From assembly GCA_026003255.1 (NCBI GenBank), contig BPGX01000007.1, positions 62,001-126,000 of the forward strand: a stretch of 64,000 nucleotides of DNA, given 5' to 3'. The notes under the pieces were generated by a model. The model was not told the origin of the DNA and did no database searches. It saw nothing but the letters and a program-made list of their open reading frames with translations. The translations under genes were made by a program, and so were the position numbers. The stretch's first letter is position 1. Every line of letters starts with the position of its first letter. Of the stretch, positions 47,075 through 57,694 are shown one piece after another. This stretch comes from Bacteroidia bacterium (GTDB lineage Bacteria > Bacteroidota > Bacteroidia > B-17B0 > Aurantibacillaceae).

Positions 47075-47911
47075 CTAATTAAGCCATTGCTTGAAATGCA
47101 AAAAAATATCTATTACAGGAATAGCTATATACCACGCATCAAATCTATCTAAAATACCTCCATGTCCAGGAAGTAAATTTCCACTGTCCTTTACATTTGC
47201 TAAACGTTTTACTTTGGATTCAATTAAATCACCTATCGTTCCAAATATCCCAACAATCATACTGATAACAACTACATCCACAATCGTCCAATAATTATAA
47301 TCCGATAAAAAAAATTGAAACATTAAAACGGCTACAACGATTGAAAACACAACTCCTCCAACAAAACCTTCAACTGACTTCTTTGGCGATACTTCTGGCA
47401 TTAATTTATGCTTACCAAATAGCATCCCAGTAAAATACGCAAATGTATCATTCGCCCAAATCATCAATACAATAGACAATGGAAAATAAAAAATATAGTT
47501 TTTTTGAAACGAAAAATAAAACACATTCAAACTACTCATCAAAAAAATCAAAATATACAACAACATAAAAAATTCTGATAATGCTTTTGAAAATTCTTTT
47601 TTGAATAAAAACTCAATAAATAAACTTATCCCTAAAAAATTCAGTACATAAAAATACATCCTTTGCCCATCCATCAAATTATCAAATACAGGATATAAAA
47701 TCAACAACACTGAAACAAAATACTTTAAATATAAATACGATTTATCAAAACTAAAATTAGCACCTTTAAAAAGTTGTTTTAATTCTAAAATTCCTCCCGT
47801 TGAAATAATTAATAATAGCAACAAAAAACTATAAAATGAGTAATAAATTAAACACAATAAAACAGCAGCAAAAAATAAAGCAGTAACACTTCTTTTCGGT
47901 AAATCCTTCAT
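47075..47911 (-). CDS. cdsA: Phosphatidate cytidylyltransferase
   Basis: CdsA makes CDP-diacylglycerol from phosphatidic acid and CTP, the branch point of phospholipid synthesis, and would supply PssA at 30.5 kb. The 278-residue polytopic protein ends with the family signature ESKVKRLANVKDSGNLLPGHGGILDRFDA. The middle holds WANDTFAYFTGMLFGKHKL and SPKKSVEGFVGG. It is six bases after the preceding unknown gene in a tight minus-strand run. A weak inverted repeat (47056-47078) at the stop might attenuate transcription toward the kinase gene. Confidence 0.96.
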   Translation of the reverse strand: MKDLPKRSVTALFFAAVLLCLIYYSFYSFLLLLLIISTGGILELKQLFKGANFSFDKSYLYLKYFVSVLLILYPVFDNLMDGQRMYFYVLNFLGISLFIEFLFKKEFSKALSEFFMLLYILIFLMSSLNVFYFSFQKNYIFYFPLSIVLMIWANDTFAYFTGMLFGKHKLMPEVSPKKSVEGFVGGVVFSIVVAVLMFQFFLSDYNYWTIVDVVVISMIVGIFGTIGDLIESKVKRLANVKDSGNLLPGHGGILDRFDAWYIAIPVIDIFLHFKQWLN

Positions 47912-47917
47912 TCTAAT

Positions 47918-48379
47918 TTATTGAAGTATGTGTTGTAACCAACTTTCAGAAAATTTTCTGGCAAACTTATCCCACTCTGATGAATGATTAATGGATGTAT
48001 CGTAAATAATAGTATTTTCATTAATCACACCTTTTTGTATCAATTCATCTATTTTATCTAATGACTCTACCTTCAATTCACCATTATTTTCATATACCAC
48101 TAATTGTCTATTCAACAAATTGATATTAAACTCTTTCTCTAATTTTTGAATAAAATGAAATAACTTATCAGTAGCACAACCACCAATAGGATTAAACGAT
48201 TCATCGTTCTTAAAAATCAATAAACGATTCTTAAACAATTCAAACGACGCTTTTAATGGAGCATCGTGCGAAGTCCATTGATGAATAAAATCTAAACACG
48301 CTTTTTTAATAGATTCTAATTGACCTTCAGAAACTTGTTGTTCTATAATAAATATCCATATCTTTTGATTATTACTCAT
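47918..48379 (-). CDS. Conserved hypothetical protein of Bacteroidota, cdsA neighbour
   Basis: The 153-residue soluble protein reads IWIFIIEQQVSEGQLESIKKACLDFIHQWTSHDAPLKASFELF in its first part. FNPIGGCATDKLFHFIQKLEKEFNINLLNRQLVVYEN follows. In databases this family is often labelled ABC transporter ATPase, but no Walker A, Q-loop or signature motif is present, so that name is unsupported. The GGCATD Cys and the W-SHDAPL segment look like candidate functional residues. It is four bases from the next upstream gene and six from cdsA, so it is operonic. The function is unknown. Confidence 0.75.
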   Translation of the reverse strand: MSNNQKIWIFIIEQQVSEGQLESIKKACLDFIHQWTSHDAPLKASFELFKNRLLIFKNDESFNPIGGCATDKLFHFIQKLEKEFNINLLNRQLVVYENNGELKVESLDKIDELIQKGVINENTIIYDTSINHSSEWDKFARKFSESWLQHILQ

Positions 48380-48382
48380 AGA

Positions 48383-48646
48383 TTAAAAATTTTTGAGATT
48401 AAATTTTTTGTCATTTAATATCACAGCACTATCTCCCGTTGCCTTTATTAGAAATAATCCTTTATCAATAGCGTATTTTATTGTTTTTATCTCTCCTCTT
48501 ATAAATGCCACTGTTCCAATAATAACATGTTTTTTCAAAGCCAGAAAAACATCTTTAATTTTATTAATTTCTCCCTGAAATAACTCAATTCTATAATCGT
48601 TCGTTTGTATTTGTTTTTTCATTTTTTTCAACTCTTTTAGTTTCAT
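48383..48646 (-). CDS. Small conserved hypothetical protein in the purB-cdsA run
   Basis: The 87-residue product has charged N-terminal residues (MKLKELKKMKKQIQTNDYRIEL), a possible alternative ATG at codon 9, and a body LKKHVIIGTVAFIRGEIKTIKYAIDKGLFLIKATGDSAVILNDKKFNLKNF. The latter half could be a small alpha/beta domain. It lies 38 bases after purB and three before the next gene on the same strand, consistent with a real operon member. No family is recognised. Confidence 0.6.
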   Translation of the reverse strand: MKLKELKKMKKQIQTNDYRIELFQGEINKIKDVFLALKKHVIIGTVAFIRGEIKTIKYAIDKGLFLIKATGDSAVILNDKKFNLKNF

Positions 48647-48684
48647 CCTTCTTCAAAATCTTTGCTATTTTATCCTTCAGATTT

Positions 48685-50037
48685 TCAAAACTCTCTACTC
48701 TTCCCGATATAATTCAATGGCGTAATTTGTTTCAACTCATCTTTTACACTATCAGAAACCTCTAATCCATCAATAAACTGATGTATCCTATCTTTTGTAA
48801 TTTCACTATTCCCTCTTGTCAATGCTTTTAATGCTTCATAAGGATTCGGAAAACGCTCTCTTCTCAAAATAGTTTGAATCGCTTCTGCAACTACCTGCCA
48901 ATTATTTTCTAAATCTTTTTGAATCTGCTCTGTATTGGGTTCTATTTTACTCATTCCTTTTAATATACTCTGAAAACTCAACAAGGTATGAGCAAAAGGC
49001 ATGCCAATATTTCGAATCACTGTACTATCCGTTAAATCTCTTTGCCAACGTGAAATAGGCAGTTTTTCAGATAAAAATCCAAATATAGCATTCGCATATT
49101 TCAGATTACCCTCCGCATTTTCAAAATCAATCGGATTGACCTTGTGTGGCATAGCCGAAGAACCTACCTCATTAGCATTTACTTTTTGCTTAAAATAATT
49201 GATACTAATATACAACCATACATCCACACAAAAATCTACTAATATAGTATTTATCCTCCTGCACGCATCCAATAATGCGGACAAATAATCATAATTTTCA
49301 ATCTGTGTAGTATACTCATATCTTTCTAAACCCAAAGAAGCCACAAACGCATTCGCAAACTTTATCCAATCTACTTCAGGATATGCCACATAATGTGCAT
49401 TTAAATTACCCGTTGCACCTCCAAATTTGGCTTTAATTGGAATATTCCTCAACAAATCCAATTGATTTTTCAACCGATACACATACACATACATTTCTTT
49501 TCCAAGCGTAGTAGGGCTTGCGGGCTGTCCGTGTGTTCTCGCAAGCATTGAAATCCCTTTGTTGTTACGTGCAAAAAATTCAACAGCATCAATCAGTTTT
49601 TCTATTAATGGCAAATATTCTTCATTAATAAAGTTCTTTACAGACAATGGAATTGCCGTATTGTTTATATCTTGCGAAGTAAGCCCAAAATGAACAAATT
49701 CTTTAATATCAGAAAGTTGAAGTTCATCTAACTTCTCTTTTACAAAATACTCCACTGCTTTAACATCGTGATTAATCGTTCTTTCAATGGTCTTAATTCT
49801 TTGAGCATCTTCTAACGAAAAATTCTCGCAAATATTCATCAATGCTTTTATCTGTCCTTCTCCCAATTCAGGAAAATTCTTCAAAGACAATTTTGAAAGT
49901 GCTATCAAATAACGAATTTCAACCTCCACTCGATATTTCATCAATGCAAACTCCGAAAAATAATTACTCAGGGATTGCAATTTCTCATAATATCTTCCAT
50001 CAATCGGGGAAATGCTTAATAAGGTATCAATTTGCAT
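48685..50037 (-). CDS. purB: Adenylosuccinate lyase
   Basis: PurB acts twice in purine synthesis, releasing fumarate from SAICAR and from adenylosuccinate. The 450-residue protein shows SPIDGRYYEKLQSLSNYFSEFALMKYRVEVE, NHDVKAVEYFVKEKL, HFGLTSQDINNTA, ARTHGQPASPTTLGKEM, KFGGATGNLNAHYVAYPEVDW and the signature loop GSSAMPHKVNPIDFENAEGN with the catalytic serine. It is the E. coli-like subgroup by length and motifs. It is five bases from gatA upstream, so the two are co-transcribed. The gene is intact. Confidence 0.97.
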   Translation of the reverse strand: MQIDTLLSISPIDGRYYEKLQSLSNYFSEFALMKYRVEVEIRYLIALSKLSLKNFPELGEGQIKALMNICENFSLEDAQRIKTIERTINHDVKAVEYFVKEKLDELQLSDIKEFVHFGLTSQDINNTAIPLSVKNFINEEYLPLIEKLIDAVEFFARNNKGISMLARTHGQPASPTTLGKEMYVYVYRLKNQLDLLRNIPIKAKFGGATGNLNAHYVAYPEVDWIKFANAFVASLGLERYEYTTQIENYDYLSALLDACRRINTILVDFCVDVWLYISINYFKQKVNANEVGSSAMPHKVNPIDFENAEGNLKYANAIFGFLSEKLPISRWQRDLTDSTVIRNIGMPFAHTLLSFQSILKGMSKIEPNTEQIQKDLENNWQVVAEAIQTILRRERFPNPYEALKALTRGNSEITKDRIHQFIDGLEVSDSVKDELKQITPLNYIGKSREF

Positions 50038-50042
50038 AATTT

Positions 50043-51479
50043 TTATTTAATAACAGACGAGATACACTGCGATACAGCAAACAATTTACTTTCTTCAAAA
50101 CTATTAGTTAATACCTGAAGACCATAAGGCAATTGATTTTCTTTTGATTGTCCTAAAGGTATGGAAATCGCTGGAATACCAACCAGATTGGCTAATACCG
50201 TGTAAATATCTTCTAAATATAATTTTAATGGGTCATCGGACTTTTGTCCAATCTTAAATGCAGTAGAGGGCGTAGTAGGCATTAATATCGCATCATAATT
50301 TTTAAATATTTCTTTAATCGTATCGTGTAAAACTCTCCTTACTTTTTGTGCCTTTGTATAATAGGCATCGTAATATCCAACACTCAAAACAAACGTCCCT
50401 AATAATATTCTTCGTTTCACTTCAGCACCAAATCCAATACTTCTGGTTTTCTTATACATCTCTTCTAAATCTTTGGCATCTGGATACCTATAACCATATC
50501 TTACGCCATCATATCTGGATAAATTAGAAGATGCCTCGGCAGTAGTCAAAACATAATATGCTGGAATAAGATATTTCAAATACTTAAAATGAACAGGTTC
50601 TACCGTATGTCCTTCATTTTTTAGTTTTTCAATAGTTTGATGAATACTTTGTTTTATTTCTGGATGCAAACCATCAGAATCAATAATTTCAGGAAAATAT
50701 ACTATCCTAAATTTCTTTGTGGCTAATTCATTCATCTCTGAAACATAATCAGGCACAGGTATTTCAGCACAGGTAGCATCAAAATCATCAGCACCTGCTA
50801 TGATTGATAAAATACGAGCCGCATCGGAAATAGTATAAGTAAAAGTACCAATCTGGTCAAATGAAGATGCATACGCAATCAAACCCCATCGTGATATTCT
50901 TCCATACGTGGGTTTTAATCCCACAACACCACAAAAAGAAGCCGGCTGTCTTACAGAACCACCAGTATCTGAACCTAATGATGCCATACACAAACCCGCC
51001 GCTAAAGAAGCAGCAGAACCTCCCGAAGAACCTCCCGCCACATATTCCTCATTCAATGGATTCTTCACTATTCCATACGCCGAATTCTCATTACTACTTC
51101 CCATTGCAAATTCATCACAATTCGTTCTACCAATAATAATAGCCCCAGCATCAATTAACCGTTGCACCGCCGTAGCCGTATAAGTAGAACGAAAACCTTT
51201 CAATATCTTTGAAGCAGCAGTACATTCAAAACCCTTAAAACACAAATTATCTTTAATAGACACAATAAGTCCAGATAATGGTTTTAATACACCTTTTGCG
51301 ATTTCTTCATCCATCTTTTGAGCCCGTTCTATCGCATAGTTTTCAAATACTTCAAGAAAGATATTTAAATGATTCTTTTCTTTAATTCTTTGAATATAGT
51401 CCTGCACTAAATCCGCACATGTAACTTTTTTGTCTTTAAAATCCTTATGTAATTGTTCAATGTCCTTGTATTGATACAT
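50043..51479 (-). CDS. gatA: Asp-tRNA(Asn)/Glu-tRNA(Gln) amidotransferase subunit A
   Basis: GatA is the glutaminase of GatCAB, which amidates mischarged Glu-tRNA(Gln) or Asp-tRNA(Asn). Starting at the ATG at 51477-51479, the product has 478 residues. An in-frame extension to 51551 overlaps tatA and lacks similarity. The amidase signature gives the Ser-cis-Ser-Lys triad: Lys in LIVSIKDNLCFKG, cis-Ser in ASLGSDTGGSVRQPASFCG and nucleophile Ser in AGGSSGGSAASLAAG. TYGRISRWGLIAYASSFDQIG is also typical. gatB and gatC are not in the window. Confidence 0.96.
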   Translation of the reverse strand: MYQYKDIEQLHKDFKDKKVTCADLVQDYIQRIKEKNHLNIFLEVFENYAIERAQKMDEEIAKGVLKPLSGLIVSIKDNLCFKGFECTAASKILKGFRSTYTATAVQRLIDAGAIIIGRTNCDEFAMGSSNENSAYGIVKNPLNEEYVAGGSSGGSAASLAAGLCMASLGSDTGGSVRQPASFCGVVGLKPTYGRISRWGLIAYASSFDQIGTFTYTISDAARILSIIAGADDFDATCAEIPVPDYVSEMNELATKKFRIVYFPEIIDSDGLHPEIKQSIHQTIEKLKNEGHTVEPVHFKYLKYLIPAYYVLTTAEASSNLSRYDGVRYGYRYPDAKDLEEMYKKTRSIGFGAEVKRRILLGTFVLSVGYYDAYYTKAQKVRRVLHDTIKEIFKNYDAILMPTTPSTAFKIGQKSDDPLKLYLEDIYTVLANLVGIPAISIPLGQSKENQLPYGLQVLTNSFEESKLFAVSQCISSVIK

Positions 51480-51513
51480 ATACTTAATTTGCTTTCTCAA
51501 AAGGATACAGAAA

Positions 51514-51699
51514 TTATTGTCCTTCCTCTTTATTCTCCCCTTTTGCAGCATCTTTAAATTCCTTTACGCCTCTACCAAGACCACGCATCAATTCAGGAAT
51601 TTTTTTACCGCCAAACAATAATAAAATAATAAGAAGAATAACAATGATTTCAGGAGCACCTAATCCACCTAAAAAACCCAATACCAATAAATTTTCCAT
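51514..51699 (-). CDS. tatA: Twin-arginine translocase subunit TatA
   Basis: The 61-residue protein from the ATG at 51697-51699 has the [40 protein letters not shown] sequence. That is a short transmembrane helix, the FGGKKIPEL hinge and the amphipathic helix of TatA. It polymerises into the channel for folded twin-arginine substrates. An upstream in-frame extension to 51768 is not similar to the family. It is 34 bases upstream of gatA and heads the long minus-strand run. It differs from the longer-tailed TatA/B-like gene at 1-211. Confidence 0.93.
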   Translation of the reverse strand: MENLLVLGFLGGLGAPEIIVILLIILLLFGGKKIPELMRGLGRGVKEFKDAAKGENKEEGQ

Positions 51700-51815
51700 T
51701 TTTTTAATTTTTGAACTGCAAATGTCGTAAAAATTTAGATAATTATTAATGTAAATGAAATTTTTCAACTAATTACGAGTTTTAGGTAGAAAAAATCCTA
51801 TTGAATTACAATAAA

Positions 51816-51823
51816 TAATTTTG
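51816..51823 (+). promoter_or_regulatory. Putative -7 element of the LytTR regulator gene
   Basis: TAATTTTG at 51816-51823 matches TAnnTTTG, 26 bases before the ATG at 51850. No well-spaced -33 element is apparent. Confidence 0.35.
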
Positions 51824-51849
51824 TAGTTTTGTTTGAAAATAAATGGCTT

Positions 51850-52602
51850 ATGAATAAAATACGAACCATCATAATTGATGATGAAAAGAAAAGCAGAGAT
51901 AACACCCGTTTAATGTTGACAAAATATTTTTCAGAAATTGAGATTGTTGGAGAAGCAGAAAATGGTATTGAAGGAAGAAAGTTAATCAACGAATTGCATC
52001 CAGATTTAGTTTTTTTGGATGTGAATATGCCTGAATTGAATGGACTTGAAATGCTGGAGAGTATTCCTGAAAAGGAAAAGAATTTTTATGTGATATTTTT
52101 GACGGCGTATGGTGACTACACCATTCAAGCCATTAGAGCAGGAGCAGTGGATTATTTAATGAAGCCCTTAATGAAAGAAGAGTTAATGCAAGCCATCAAG
52201 AGAGTGAGTAAATACATTGAAGAAAAAAAAGCATCACATCTCGCATCTTCAAAATCAAACGATACCAAACTGATGGTTTCACATAGTAAAGGATTTACTT
52301 TAATTGATTTCAGTGAAATAATAATGTTAGAAGCAGCAGGCAATTACACGGACTTTTACCTAACCAATGGCAGAAAAATCATATCATCCCGCACATTAAA
52401 AGATTACGAAGATATTTTAGATAAAAACCTATTCTTCAGAATAAGTAGAAGTGCCATTGTCAATTTATCACATATAAAAGAATACAATAACAATAATGAA
52501 ACACTCACATTGACCGAACATCATCAAATTGGTGTATCCAAAGCCAAATGGAATGAGTTTAACGAAATTATACGGAGCAGAACAATCAATCCACATCGGT
52601 AA
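51850..52602 (+). CDS. LytTR-family response regulator
   Basis: A 250-residue DNA-binding response regulator. The receiver domain (MNKIRTIIIDDEKKSRDN, phospho-acceptor Asp in LVFLDVNMPELNGLEML, conserved Thr in VIFLTAYGDY, Lys in DYLMKPLMKEEL) is followed by a LytTR domain (KGFTLIDFSEIIMLEAAGNYTDFYLTNGRKIISSRTLKDYEDIL and FFRISRSAIVNLSHIKEY). It is 20 bases upstream of a LytS-type kinase gene, its obvious partner. The ATG at 51850 is chosen over an in-frame TTG at 51829. The target genes cannot be read from the window. Confidence 0.93.
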   Translation: MNKIRTIIIDDEKKSRDNTRLMLTKYFSEIEIVGEAENGIEGRKLINELHPDLVFLDVNMPELNGLEMLESIPEKEKNFYVIFLTAYGDYTIQAIRAGAVDYLMKPLMKEELMQAIKRVSKYIEEKKASHLASSKSNDTKLMVSHSKGFTLIDFSEIIMLEAAGNYTDFYLTNGRKIISSRTLKDYEDILDKNLFFRISRSAIVNLSHIKEYNNNNETLTLTEHHQIGVSKAKWNEFNEIIRSRTINPHR

Positions 52603-52622
52603 ATATTAGTTTACAAAGAATT

Positions 52623-55519
52623 ATGTCAAAGAAAATTTTTCTCGTTTTAATTCTTTCGTTTCAAATTATCAAAAGTCAACAAATTTACTTTCCTGTTTAT
52701 CACTACGAGTCCGAAAATGGTTTGATACATCTGAACGTATTAAGCATTCAACAAAGCAATGATAATGTTTTATATTTTATAACACAAGGCGGCGTTTATG
52801 AATACACTGGAAAAGAATTCCGAAAAAATCAAGTATACTCACAATTAAAAAATATCAGAAATCTTTTATTCACTGATTCAACCACTCTTTTGATTCACAG
52901 AGACAACGGACTATACAAAATAATCAATAAAAAACATATTCAACCCTTATTTGAAAAAAATCCATTTAAAAAACCTTGCGACAAAATTCTATTAAATGAC
53001 ATTTTTTTTATCAATTATACCGACCAAATATCTGTTGAAAGTTATGATTTAAAAAACAATAGATATTACAACGATTCTATTTTACTAAAAGACAATTCCA
53101 ATCAGGCGTTTTGTTTTTTGAAAATTAAAAATCAAATATTAATCGGTAGAAGAAAAGGTCTTTATATTTTTGATAATGGAAAACAAAAACTCATAACTCA
53201 TTTTTCAGGTACTCCGATTTATTCATTATTTTATGATGAAAGTAAACATCGTCTGTATTTAGGAAGTAAAGATAGAATTATTATTGCCGATGATAGTTTA
53301 TTCAAAATTCAACATCAAATAAGTATTAAAAATTTACTCCCCTCCCAATCAGGACAATTTATTTTTAGTTTTGAAAAAAATATAAGTAAATTGATAGTTG
53401 ATAAATTTGATAGAATATGGTTTTCTGTTCAACCCGATGATAATCTGTATTTATATGAAAACAATACTATTTATGATGCATTATCTACATTAAACATTTT
53501 GCCAACACTTCTCAATGATTTATTTCTTGATAAATTTAATAACATCTGGATTGCTACTTTTAACGATGGCGTTTATCAAATCGCTTCTACTCACTGGAAA
53601 TCATTTAAAATAAATTTTAATCAAAAAAACTTTAATGTTAGAAACATTGAAACATCTGATAAATATGTGTATTTTTTCTACAAGTAATGGACTCTATTAT
53701 TCTGAATTAAACAATTTAAATCAAATAAAAGCCATTATTGAACCTGATAATTTTTTTAATAACGATTATACCACTTTGTTCAAATTTGAAAATATCATTT
53801 ATACTTCGTGCGTCATTAATTTTGATTTCAAAAAAATTAAAAACAATCAGGATATTGTATTTGTTTTTCCATTTAAATACCTATCAGCCATAAATTCTTC
53901 AAAGTGCTACGTCTCTGATGTTACTAATAATGTTTTACTATACGACATTTCTAAACAAAAAATAATAGATACTATTTTTAAACCAGATGATTACAGAATA
54001 TCTGTTCATCATTTACTTTACTATAACAACAAACTCTTTATTTCTACCAGTAAAGGACTATATGTCTATAATAACAATAAAGATAAAACAATTTATTTAT
54101 CAGGAAAAGAGGTGCAAAAAGTTGAAATAACTGAACAACAAGTATACATTTTATCTGAAGATAAAATATATAACTATCCACAATTGCAAATAGTTTTTAA
54201 TGGAGAAGCATATCAAGTAATTACAATTAAAGACGTATTAAAGTGGCACCAAAACTATTTTATCGCATCTGAAGAAGGTCTGGTATTAGTTGATAATCAG
54301 TGGAAGGCAGTTTATCATTACGGCAGAAAAAATGGTCTCATATCAAATGTCATCAACGATATTTATGCCATTGACAGCACACTAATTTTAGCCACTGATA
54401 AAGGTGTCTCATTTACACAAATGAAAAATTTATTTACTCATTATCCTGAAATAACCACACCATCTCTACAATTCATTGTAACCAATAATGATACAATTTA
54501 CTGGAAAAATCAAAAACAATTGTCCTTTAATACTCTAACACACGATATTTATTTTTACATCCTTTGTTCAAATTTTAATCCACTCACTAAAGTCAAATAT
54601 CAATATAAATTAAACGAATCAGAATGGATAAACTTTGATAATTCACCATTACATTTTTCCTCTTTATCGGGCGGTAACTATGTATTACAAATCAGGGCAA
54701 CTACGGACGAAAAACATTTTTACAGAACCACTCATAATTAAATTTTCAAAAGAATATAAATGGACAGAACGCAAATGGTTCTGGGAATTCATTGTTGTTA
54801 CAAGCATCATTCTGGTTTCTGCTATTGTATTAATAATACGAAAAATTGAAAAAAGAAAATCGTACGAAAAACAAAAAACTCTGCAGCAAATGATGCTCCT
54901 CAAACATCAAGCATTAAATGCCATTTTAAGTCCACACTTTATTTTCAACTCTTTAACTGGTATTCAAAATTACATCTTAAACAACGAAACAGAAAAAGCC
55001 AGTGATTATCTATCCAAATTTTCTCGTCTGATTCGTATGATTATTGAAAAAGCATCATTACCAACTATATCTTTACAAGACGAAATCAAACGATTACAAT
55101 ACTATCTGGAACTGGAAAAAGAACGTTTTGAAGACAAATTTGATTATGAAATTAAAATGAGTGAAAAAATAAATTTAGAACAAACTTTCATCCCTAATAT
55201 GATAATTCAACCTTACCTTGAAAACGCTATATTGCACGGCATTTTACAAAAGAAAGAAAAAGGATATTTATTATTAAAATTTGATTTACTGAAAAATAAT
55301 TTTCTTGAAATAATTATAGAAGACGACGGAATTGGCATCATTAAAGGCGAAGAAAGAAAATCAAAACATCATAAATCCCTCGCTACACAAACCATTGCAG
55401 AAATCCTAAACATTAATACTCAACTATATCAAAAACATCAATCCGTTGAAATTATTGATAAATCTACTATTGATCCAAATTCTACTGGAACCATCGTAAA
55501 AATTTTAATTCAACTCTGA
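52623..55519 (+). CDS. LytS-type sensor kinase with beta-propeller sensor (two frameshifts)
   Basis: A signal peptide (KIFLVLILSFQIIKSQ) is followed by a periplasmic beta-propeller (repeats such as FDRIWFSVQPDDNLYLYEN and FNNIWIATFNDGVYQIAS), a Y_Y_Y-type beta domain (KYQYKLNESEWINFDN, LSGGNYVLQIRATTDE) and one transmembrane helix (FIVVTSIILVSAIVLII). The kinase core has His in LSPHFIFNSLTGIQNYIL and N-box IIQPYLENAILHGILQ, ending with an ATPase domain. The frame shifts at the T6 run near 53670-53675, joining YVYF to STSNGLYYSEL, and at the A5 run near 54712-54716, joining TTDE to KNIFTEPL. Each needs one base fewer. The corrected length is about 964 residues. It is partner of the upstream LytTR regulator. 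Confidence 0.9.
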
Positions 55520-56527
55520 TGAAAGAAAGCAAACAATACCTAAAATACATTCTCATCTGGCTTGTTTCACTCGGACAGCAAAAAATATATTCTCAATACA
55601 TCAGTTTCTTTCCAGATACTATTTACGCCTGTCAAAACGATACCATAAAATTAACTATACCTACCGATATACTCTCAAAATCAGTAAATATCCAATGGAT
55701 AACCCCTTATTCAATCATTTATCATTCCTCATCCTTAAATGTTTATCAGGAAGGAAATACAAACTTAAACTTAAAACCAAACAAACTGAAATTGTAGATT
55801 CAGTCGTAATAATTAAATCGCCCCCACCTGTCTTTCAAATCAAAGATACAACAATTTGTGCTGACCATTCTATTCGCTTACCCTTACAACATCCTACCTA
55901 CCAATTTTTTTTCAATGAATAATACAAAAATGGACTTCCTTCTTATTCAACATTCTGGCAAATACACTTTCAAAATTTCAAACAAAGGATGTATGATTAC
56001 CCAAAGCATAAATGTAAAAACAATTCCCCCAACCATTCCTGAACAAAATGAATATACATTCTGCATTAACGATGAAAATAAAAAAATATCGGTCAAACAC
56101 AATGGTATTTCCTCCGTTTTATGGAGCAATGGTTCCACTCAAAAATTCATATATGCTGATAAAGAAGACGACTATTGGGTAAAAATTATGGATAGATATT
56201 GCGGCACAAAAATTGACACCATTCGTGTAAAATTCAAGCCCTGTAATTGCGAAATACTCATCCCCAATTCCTTTACACCTAATGACGATGGTAAAAATGA
56301 TTTTTTTTATCCCATATTATCCTGCGATTATTCCTATTATAATTTTACAATTTACGATAAATGGAACAATATCGTGTTTTCATCCAATCAACCCAATGCC
56401 CGATGGGACGGCAAATACAAAGGCAATCCTCTCCCCGAAGATGTTTATGTGTATGTGATTGAAACCATTGAAAAAAATTCTGGCAAAAAAAAATACCCGT
56501 AAGGGCAAATTTTCTCTCATTCGCTAA
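55519..56527 (+). CDS. T9SS type B sorted secreted protein (three frameshifts)
   Basis: A signal peptide-like start (YLKYILIWLVSLGQQKIYSQ) leads into two or three Ig-like beta modules (FPDTIYACQNDTIKLTI, then IKDTTICADHSIRLPL, then HNGISSVLWSNGSTQKFIYADKEDDYWVKI). The C-terminal type B domain follows (CEILIPNSFTPNDDGKNDFFYPI, FTIYDKWNNIVFSS, ARWDGKYKGNPLPEDVYVYVI). Shifts lie near 55750 (one missing base), the T8 run near 55907-55914, and near 56495. Dropping one C at the last restores the classic end YRKGKFSLIR and a stop at 56525-56527. The corrected length is about 335 residues. Its start overlaps the kinase stop (TGATG), so it is translationally coupled to the two-component pair. Confidence 0.85.
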
Positions 56528-56539
56528 ATCTCTTTTATT

Positions 56540-57390
56540 ATGACCTTATTTTTAGTAGCAGACAGCGGCTCAACAAAAACAGATTGGGCTTTAATCAGTA
56601 AAAAAGAATCATTTGTCCGATTTGAAACAAAAGGCATCAATCCCTATTTTTTAAATGAAAAACAAATTGAACACCTGCTGCAAGAAGAAGCATTACCACA
56701 TATTAAAAAAAAATCTATCACTTATTCAGGCAGTATATTTTTACGGCGCTGGATGTAGTAACAAAGAAAATAATCTAAAGTTAAAACACGCTATTCGTAA
56801 TGTCTTTCAATTAGAAGAAGTGCACATCTGGCACGATATTTTAGGCGCAGCCCGTGCTACCTGTAAGAGAGAAAAAGGCATTGTAGGAATACTCGGTACA
56901 GGCAGTAATGCCTGTGTATATGGCGGATTAAGCATCATAGAAACCGCCCCCTCGTATGGTTATTTATTTGGCGATTATGGAAGCGGGGCTCATATTGGGA
57001 AACAATTCATTCAGGCATATTGTGATAATACATTACCTAAAGAATTGAAAAATTGAATTTGAAAAAGCAGGATACAATAGTGATAAAATTTTAGAAGGGG
57101 TTTACAAAACTTCAATGCCTTCAAGGTTTTTAGCATCCACCTTCCCATTTGTAATAAAACATAAAGCACATTCTTATATTCAAGAGTTGATTCAAAACTC
57201 CTTAAAAAAATACTTTGAAATTCAATTACTCCCAATTGTAAAAGAAAAATACGATTTACACTTCGTTGGAAGTGTCGCAAATACTCTCAAAGACGAATTA
57301 AATGCCATCTCTCATCAATATGGTTTTTCATTAAAAAGTATTATCAAAAATCCACTCCTCGGACTAATTGAATATCATCAAAAGTATTAG
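56540..57390 (+). CDS. BadF/BcrA/GlcNAc-kinase-like ATPase (two frameshifts)
   Basis: An ASKHA-fold kinase. Phosphate-1 loop LVADSGSTKTDWALI is at the N-terminus, phosphate-2 loop GIVGILGTGSNACVYGG in the middle, and the later loop LHFVGSVANTLKDEL near the C-terminus. YLFGDYGSGAHIGKQFIQAYCDN and TSMPSRFLASTFPFVIKHK are typical of the Bacteroidota N-acetylglucosamine kinase group. Shifts lie at the A9 run near 56706-56714 and near 57045-57055. Each is cured by one base fewer, giving about 282 residues. GlcNAc recycling from peptidoglycan or chitin is the likely role, but the substrate is inferred. It is 12 bases after the T9SS-B gene. Confidence 0.85.
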
Positions 57391-57542
57391 GTATTATTTA
57401 CAAATTCAACTTTCAAATTTGACTGTTTAGGTAAAATTTCAGTGTTTAATTTTTTATAAAAAATGGTAGTTTTATGGAGTGAACGAGCAATATTTTGTTA
57501 AGTGATTCTTTAAAGGAATTCAACTTTAACCACTTAAAACAC

Positions 57543-57660
57543 TAATAATTCGTGCATTCGTGACAAATAAAAAAATAAAATATAATCAGTGAAAATCTGC
57601 ATCACAATCCGTGTCATCTGTGTTCTATTAGAAAACTCATCACTCACAACTCATAACTCA
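57543..57660 (+). repeat. Dispersed modular intergenic repeat, copy D, with an ACTCATAACTCA tail
   Basis: Module 1 (57543-57568) has AATTCGTGCATTCGTGACAA. Module 2 (57581-57629) has AATCAGTGAAAATCTGCATC, then ATCCGTGTCATCTGTGTTC. It is followed directly (57634-57660) by ACTCATCACTCACAACTCAT, the motif of the 17.9 kb repeat. It occupies most of the 304-base gap 57391-57694. The first 150 bases of that gap show nothing I can name. Confidence 0.7.
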
Positions 57661-57694
57661 AAAACTTTTTCCTATAATTACCCCCCAAAAAAAT

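Noticed and set aside
47918-48379. ABC transporter ATPase as a name for this protein
   Set aside because: No Walker A, Walker B, Q-loop or LSGGQ-type motif is visible, and the size is too small for an ABC ATPase.
52623-56527. Separate small genes in the kinase and T9SS-B region
   Set aside because: The fragments read head to tail through conserved domains and join after one-base corrections, so they are one kinase and one cargo gene.
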